Part shown: positions 61,701 to 64,000 of the stretch, in pieces
How positions within the stretch are numbered: the stretch's first letter is position 1
How the letters are laid out: each line of letters starts with the position of its first letter
Origin: Pterois miles
Lineage: Eukaryota; Chordata; Actinopteri; Perciformes; Scorpaenidae
Direction of reading: 5' to 3'
NCBI GenBank assembly: GCA_947000775.1
Contig: CAMQGK010000638.1
Location: forward strand, 19,154,501 to 19,218,500
Length of the DNA stretch: 64,000 nt
The notes under the pieces: generated by a model
What the model saw: the letters and a program-made list of their open reading frames with translations, nothing else
Databases searched by the model: none
What the model was told of the DNA's origin: nothing
Made by a program: the position numbers and the translations under genes

Positions 61701-62401
61701 TCGGGGGAGAGACGCGAGCTGCCGCGGGATGGTGGGCTGACCTCTGTGGTAGCCGGGACAGTGACGATGGACCTCTTCCTGGCCAGCAGGGCAGCCAGAA
61801 GGGACTGGGGTTGGGCCGGATGGTTGAGAGGGGAGGGGACGGGAGGAGAGAAGGCTGGGGAGGAGGAGGAAGTGAGGGTGGGTGCTGGAGGTGGTTCTGT
61901 CCGATTCCTCTGCTCGTCTTCTTGTATAGTCTCCCTTCTGGAAGTGATGGTGATGGATTGGACGGTTGTTCGGTGAACTATGGATGGAAGAAGTCGGGTC
62001 GGGCTAGGAACAGAGGAGTAGATTGAGAGGAATAAATGGATGAAACTGCGCAGATGAAAGAGAAGTAGTACGATATGTACCCCACTGGAGCCAAGACCAA
62101 GTACACAGGCCACAAGAAGATCAAACCAACTAGATATACATCTGAAAACAGTGACAAAGAGACATTAAATAGCTTTGTGGCTTTACAAATAGACCCCCTT
62201 GATATATTAGAAGACCACACTTCATTTCCATGTTACTACCATGTCCTAAAATACCTGAGGGTGGTCAGATTAGACACTGTATCCCCCTCCTGCTCATCCG
62301 AATCAGACTCAGTCACTGGAGTCTTCTCCTCCTCCTCCTCCTCCTCCTCTTCCTCCTCCTCCTTCTCCTTCTCCTCTATCTCATCCTCACATTCCTCCTC
62401 T
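40022..62401 (-). CDS. fhod3: Formin, FHOD3 type (3' part of gene, 5' end outside window)
   Basis: Nineteen exons fit with consistent phases: 62255-62401, 61587-62003, 60596-60655, 59883-59981, 58356-58406, 55072-55289, 52855-53271, 51016-51713, 50087-50227, 47963-48121, 47684-47866, 45739-45858, 45343-45504, 44434-44624, 43790-43994, 43612-43635, 43155-43362, 42885-43049, 40022-40104. They encode about 1248 residues. Order: acidic and Ser/Pro-rich middle, coiled Arg/Glu region, Glu repeats, FH1, FH2, C-terminal DAD. FH2 words such as LEHLFESKSKE, LDSKRSNAINIGLTVLPPPRTIK, LSSISELSARL and LYSEIGAITRSAK match FHOD3 better than FHOD1. FHOD3 nucleates and elongates sarcomeric actin filaments in striated muscle and is autoinhibited by GBD-DAD contact. 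The first visible exon begins in mid-codon, and no further exon was found to 64000, so the GBD and FH3 parts lie beyond. Which teleost fhod3 duplicate this is cannot be told. Confidence 0.95.
41911..42010. mobile_element. Single arm of the 27150-27830 fold-back element
   Basis: It shares CCTTATTTCGGACAAAAATA and TGAACGGTAGTCGTACGGCA with the left arm at 27209-27303, and ends in ACCATGAATCAC. No opposing arm was found nearby. It lies in the last fhod3 intron. Confidence 0.65.
43612..43635 (-). CDS. fhod3: fhod3 24-nt microexon with CK2-type site
   Basis: The sequence between acceptor CTGTAG| and donor |GTATCA reads in frame as SDDEEESE, phase 0 on both sides, and sits between the exon ending NKTRGKMIMDVNAP and the exon starting GGPYGSSSS. 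It fits the pattern S(D/E)5XE. Mammalian muscle FHOD3 has an eight-residue insert of the form T(D/E)5XE, a casein kinase 2 target needed for myofibril targeting. Same size, same place and same motif make this the likely equivalent. The exon was not seen in RNA, so use is inferred. Confidence 0.8.
43739..43781. repeat. (GT)n microsatellite
   Basis: About 21 uninterrupted GT units in the fhod3 intron between the microexon and the last FH2 exon, starting about 8 bp from the 5' splice site of the FH2 exon. Confidence 0.95.
43790..50227 (-). CDS. fhod3: fhod3 FH2 domain exon block
   Basis: Seven exons (50087-50227, 47963-48121, 47684-47866, 45739-45858, 45343-45504, 44434-44624, 43790-43994) encode an unbroken FH2 domain. 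Words in order: FWSKLEPVKMDTTKLEHLF, KRSNAINIGLTVLPPPRTIK, MIPTEEEKQKIQEAQLANPD, LGYILSTLLAMGNFLNNTN, GFELTYLEKVPEVKDTVHKQ, DLYSEIGAITRSAKVDFDQL, CAERIIILKIVHRRIINRF and EFALEYRTTRDRVLQQKQKR. The FH2 dimer caps and processively elongates actin barbed ends. The GNFLN signature of formins is intact and nothing suggests loss of function. The segment VRPTDSQYRDYKRSGDS before the first FH2 helix differs from the mammalian sequence. Confidence 0.96.
46080..46360 (+). other. Possible transposon-derived ORF fragment
   Basis: A + strand frame inside an fhod3 intron reads MSPSIKPSTTKPSHRVCRLCGQ and onward, with a CxxC pair, and stops at 46356. It is antisense to the host gene, short and without recognised full-length relatives. 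Similar short CRLCG frames appear in multicopy fish DNA, so it may be a remnant of a mobile element. It could also be chance. Confidence 0.25.
48150..50030. other. Long fhod3 intron, no feature recognised
   Basis: AT-rich intron between exons 50087-50227 and 47963-48121. A short TTATTATTA microsatellite lies near 48894-48915. No exons, repeats with terminal inversions or coding frames were recognised. Confidence 0.5.
51016..51713 (-). CDS. fhod3: fhod3 FH1 (poly-proline) exon
   Basis: The exon is 698 nt. The N-terminal half has NEQCSKLLNNKLFMLDMLY and an acidic stretch, then SDTIWDQLLASPRELRIGDI and FTDLTEEDDKDILDAVL. The FH1 region follows, with four runs of five to eight prolines that would bind profilin-actin. 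It ends KKKKTIRLFWNE, where FH2 begins. The FH1 is compact, giving few profilin sites compared with diaphanous formins, which is normal for FHOD proteins. Confidence 0.95.
52060..52590. repeat. Interspersed repeat, copy 2 (related to 1380-1930)
   Basis: Same order of shared words as the copy at 1380-1930 and the same orientation, in the fhod3 intron between exons 52855-53271 and 51016-51713. It contains GCGTGGCTACCTTGTGATTA and AACTTTAACCCTTTC. Confidence 0.75.
52855..53271 (-). CDS. fhod3: fhod3 glutamate-rich exon with heptad repeat
   Basis: The exon is 417 nt, phase 1 at both ends, with acceptor TTTTTTGTGACAG| and donor |GTGGGT. It encodes GEADDSSASVETEE, a Glu/Lys tract, six tandem copies of EEEECEQ (53030-53155), then EPEKEKEK and finally NKERQNEEVNEKDNCSASSI. 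The last stretch closely matches FHOD3 and anchors the exon to that gene. The repeat unit is 21 bp and almost uniform at DNA level, pointing to recent expansion. Confidence 0.9.
54090..54115 (-). repeat. Short retroposon tail remnant
   Basis: ATAAGATAAGATATTCCTTT and then ATTACT is the inverse of the LINE/SINE tail end. Only about 25 bp remain. A nearby GGGACTTGAACTAGCGACCT (53929-53948) resembles an inverted tRNA B-box region, possibly from a decayed SINE. Confidence 0.5.
56060..56750 (+). mobile_element. 5'-truncated LINE (L2-like), end of reverse transcriptase ORF plus 3' UTR
   Basis: An open frame from about 56067 to 56511 encodes the last part of a non-LTR reverse transcriptase: KKGQSRLYLLRRLRSFGVQ, VVASAIFYGVVCWGSS, DRKRLDKIIKRASSVLG and KERYRRSFLPAAVRLHNQH, then stop. 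This matches the C-terminus of fish L2/jockey-type elements. A 235-bp 3' UTR ends in AATTTCCCCACTGTGGGACT and onward, then (TCTTAT)n. The catalytic core is missing through 5' truncation, so it is dead. It lies antisense in the fhod3 intron between exons 58356-58406 and 55072-55289. Confidence 0.88.
56937..57240. mobile_element. Second copy of the GGTGCCTTCAAATGGGGT MITE (partial, inverted)
   Basis: It starts GGTGCCTTCAAATGGGGT and continues as the reverse complement of 26860-27142, with shared words such as AATGGTGGAGCCCATGG and CTGAGGAAAATGTTGATATT. The match fades near 57240, so the other end is lost. It lies about 190 bp after the LINE fragment. Confidence 0.78.
58356..58406 (-). CDS. fhod3: fhod3 51-nt probable cassette exon
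   Basis: Borders are CCCAG| and |GTAAG, both phase 2. It encodes SRDYVDKMEEARLAREE between RNKH and RYKNVERLAAEE. As I recall the human protein, some FHOD3 isoforms run directly from RNK to YKYLEQLAAEE and others carry a related SRDY insert, so this is likely an alternatively included exon. The isoform claim is from memory. Confidence 0.65.
58356..62401 (-). CDS. fhod3: fhod3 middle region exons (acidic, Ser/Pro-rich, Arg/Glu coil)
   Basis: The exon at 62255-62401 is a poly-Glu stretch followed by TPVTESDSDEQEGD. The exon at 61587-62003 (139 codons) is Ser/Pro-rich, with LLAALLARKRSIV and PYMPHSPFHLFSYDLDEE. The 20-codon exon at 60596-60655 gives NGGLMSYTSHSTPSTPTSS. The exon at 59883-59981 gives RQHQESLAAERERRRVEREE, a charged coil segment. 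The 17-codon exon at 58356-58406 gives SRDYVDKMEEARLAREE. All are bounded by phase-2 introns, so any of them can be skipped without breaking the frame. Assignment of the first exon rests on frame, splice sites and acidic character rather than on recognised similarity. Confidence 0.8.
58625..58995 (-). mobile_element. SINE copy 3 fused to a CATCCATCCA-type repeat
   Basis: Positions 58795-58995 (minus) carry the tRNA-like head GGGGGCGGTAGTAGCTCAGT, a B-box region and the first part of the SINE body. They are followed (58625-58795) not by the usual tail but by a different common fish repeat containing GGGTACACCCTGGACAGGTC and (CATC)n. Either the SINE body was joined to another element or one inserted into the other. 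Confidence 0.75.
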
Positions 62402-64000
62402 CTGTGGAGCCGGGGGGATGAATGGGTAGAACATTCAAGGGGACGATTGAGGGAGAGATGATGCGATGAAGCATGCAAATGGAAATCACCACACATTTGA
62501 AGAAACAGATGGGACAGAGGAAAGGATGAAGGGAGAGATGGAGGGTTAGATGACATTGATGTGTGGAAATAATGTTTACTGCTGCACTACCAAACCACAC
62601 AAACGCTCAAGTACTGCAAACTAGGGATGGAACGGTACGTGTATTTGTCCCAAACTATTTGATACAGAACATTCGATTCAGTTGGCAACATCCTTGTGGT
62701 ACGACCTATGACCCAAACAGCTGTTTATGTCTACTGCTAGAACAGAAACTCTGGAGCTTGAGTTTTGTTAAGTTTTGGCAGCGCACCAGTTGCTATCTGT
62801 CAGCTGTAGATAGTCGTTTAGCCTGGTTAGCCAAGTTAATCAAGCTCATCTGACAATGTTTTGGGTCAAACTGTATGCCGACACTGTTAAACTGAATCGG
62901 GCATATCTGTGGATACACTTTAGACATTTAATTTATGAGCAGAGTGAAACAAAAACAGACTGGACGACAAGAAGGGAGGTGAAATGCTCTTCATCTGTCT
63001 CACAAGGAATAGTAGCCCTGTCCGGTGCAATAGGGCAGTCTTGTAACAGGAGAAACTTCAGAGATCAGCTCCAAAGCACACTGGAGCATACCGATTTAAA
63101 GCAGTAAACTTTATTTAAAGACTAACGTTTCGACACCAACTGCATCTTCAGCAGAGTCAAACAGATCTGAGACTCACTTCCTCTTAAATAACCTCTCCTA
63201 GTAGGGAACTACCACCGTGTCCCATGACCCCAAAAGCAAGGTACATACGGAACCTTGAATTTTGTGTACCGTTCCACCTCTACAACAAACAAGGACATGA
63301 CATCTATCAGGCTGAGATACAGTGATAGAAAAAAACAAAAGGATTAAGACAAAAGAAAACACAAAAATTAAACAGGGGAAAGGGGATGAATGTTTCCCAT
63401 TACACGCTCCATGCCTCCAGTTAGGTAGTTTTACATGCACTAGTAGACAAAATATGGCGAGAAAGAATGGGGGAGGGTAAGAGGAGAATAAGTCGTGGCT
63501 GAAGAACTGACTTGAGATCAGTTTTCTAATGAAACCAGATGAGTCTTGTTGCAGTCGAGTCAGAGTGTGCTGCCAGGTGTTGTTCCACAAGACCAGAGCC
63601 GTTTGTGTGATGAATGGGACAGCAGATAAAACTCATGTTTGCATTTCTGTGTGTGCACGAAGCATGAAGCCGTCTCTGACAGAAACAACTTTCACCCATC
63701 ACTTCATTCAGTAAACCATATGTAAGCAGATTCACACACAATTATTCACATTTTTATGTCAGTTTCAAGATACAAATGTGTGCTAGATTGCACACGCTTT
63801 CACACAACAACCATACCATGGGACATAATCTGCTTCGTTATGTTACACACTAGTCGTGTTTCCATTCAATAATCAAGCTGTTACGTCAGATTTTATTCGG
63901 CAAACTCGTTTGCGTAACACACTTAGTGCAGCAACTCTTTTTCAACACAGGCAAATACCACCTCAAGAGAGCGTAAAAAACTTTTTTCGCTATTGAGGAA
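62402..64000. other. fhod3 intron to window edge
   Basis: No exon of the formin was recognised here. The stretch contains a repeat-like block at about 62995-63180 with TAACGTTTCGACACCAACTG and ATCTTCAGCAGAGTC, a motif seen repeatedly in fish genomes. Open frames show no recognised similarity. The missing N-terminal exons are presumably further right. Confidence 0.5.

Noticed and set aside
1..64000. CRISPR arrays, operons or prokaryotic gene systems
   Set aside because: The window is intron-containing vertebrate DNA; repeats seen are microsatellites, SINE/LINE and MITE copies without spacer structure.

Overview
The window looks like nuclear DNA of a teleost fish, probably a percomorph (inference). 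It has small exons in long AT-rich introns, many dinucleotide microsatellites, tRNA-derived SINEs and short inverted-repeat transposons. It also carries fish-typical genes: rho-class glutathione S-transferases and an apple-domain-only lectin-like gene. I rebuilt gene models by hand from open frames, GT/AG splice sites, phase agreement and family similarity; no database search was run.

Layout: 1-2.7 kb is repeat-bearing flank without a recognised gene. heyl, a Notch-effector bHLH-Orange repressor, lies on the + strand in five coding exons (3059-6572). All later genes are on the minus strand. A secreted protein with four apple/PAN domains and no protease domain (kalliklectin-like) occupies 12965-17170, and a degenerate copy of its last two exons lies at 8583-9874. 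Three tandem six-exon gstr genes follow, at 19311-22749, 30992-35150 and 36611-38439. From 40022 to beyond the right edge lies the 3' part of a formin of the FHOD3 type: 19 exons and about 1248 residues are visible, covering an acidic/Ser-Pro middle region, FH1, FH2 and DAD. Its GBD/FH3 N-terminus is outside the window.

The genes do not form one pathway. The gstr trio is a local detoxification-enzyme cluster, the apple gene is probably a secreted lectin or defence protein, heyl is a transcriptional repressor, and fhod3 is an actin assembly factor of muscle.

The most notable points are: a 24-nt in-phase microexon in fhod3 that encodes an S(D/E)5XE casein-kinase-2 type site; a one-base homopolymer frameshift in the apple gene, whose stop codon comes from an interspersed repeat; a 101-bp near-identical tract between gstr copies 1 and 2 that suggests gene conversion; a six-unit Cys-containing Glu heptad repeat in fhod3; a TTAA-bounded element with other elements nested in it; a LINE/SINE pair sharing one 36-base 3' tail; and two perfect long-stem hairpins. 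I did not find a convincing wholly new biological system.
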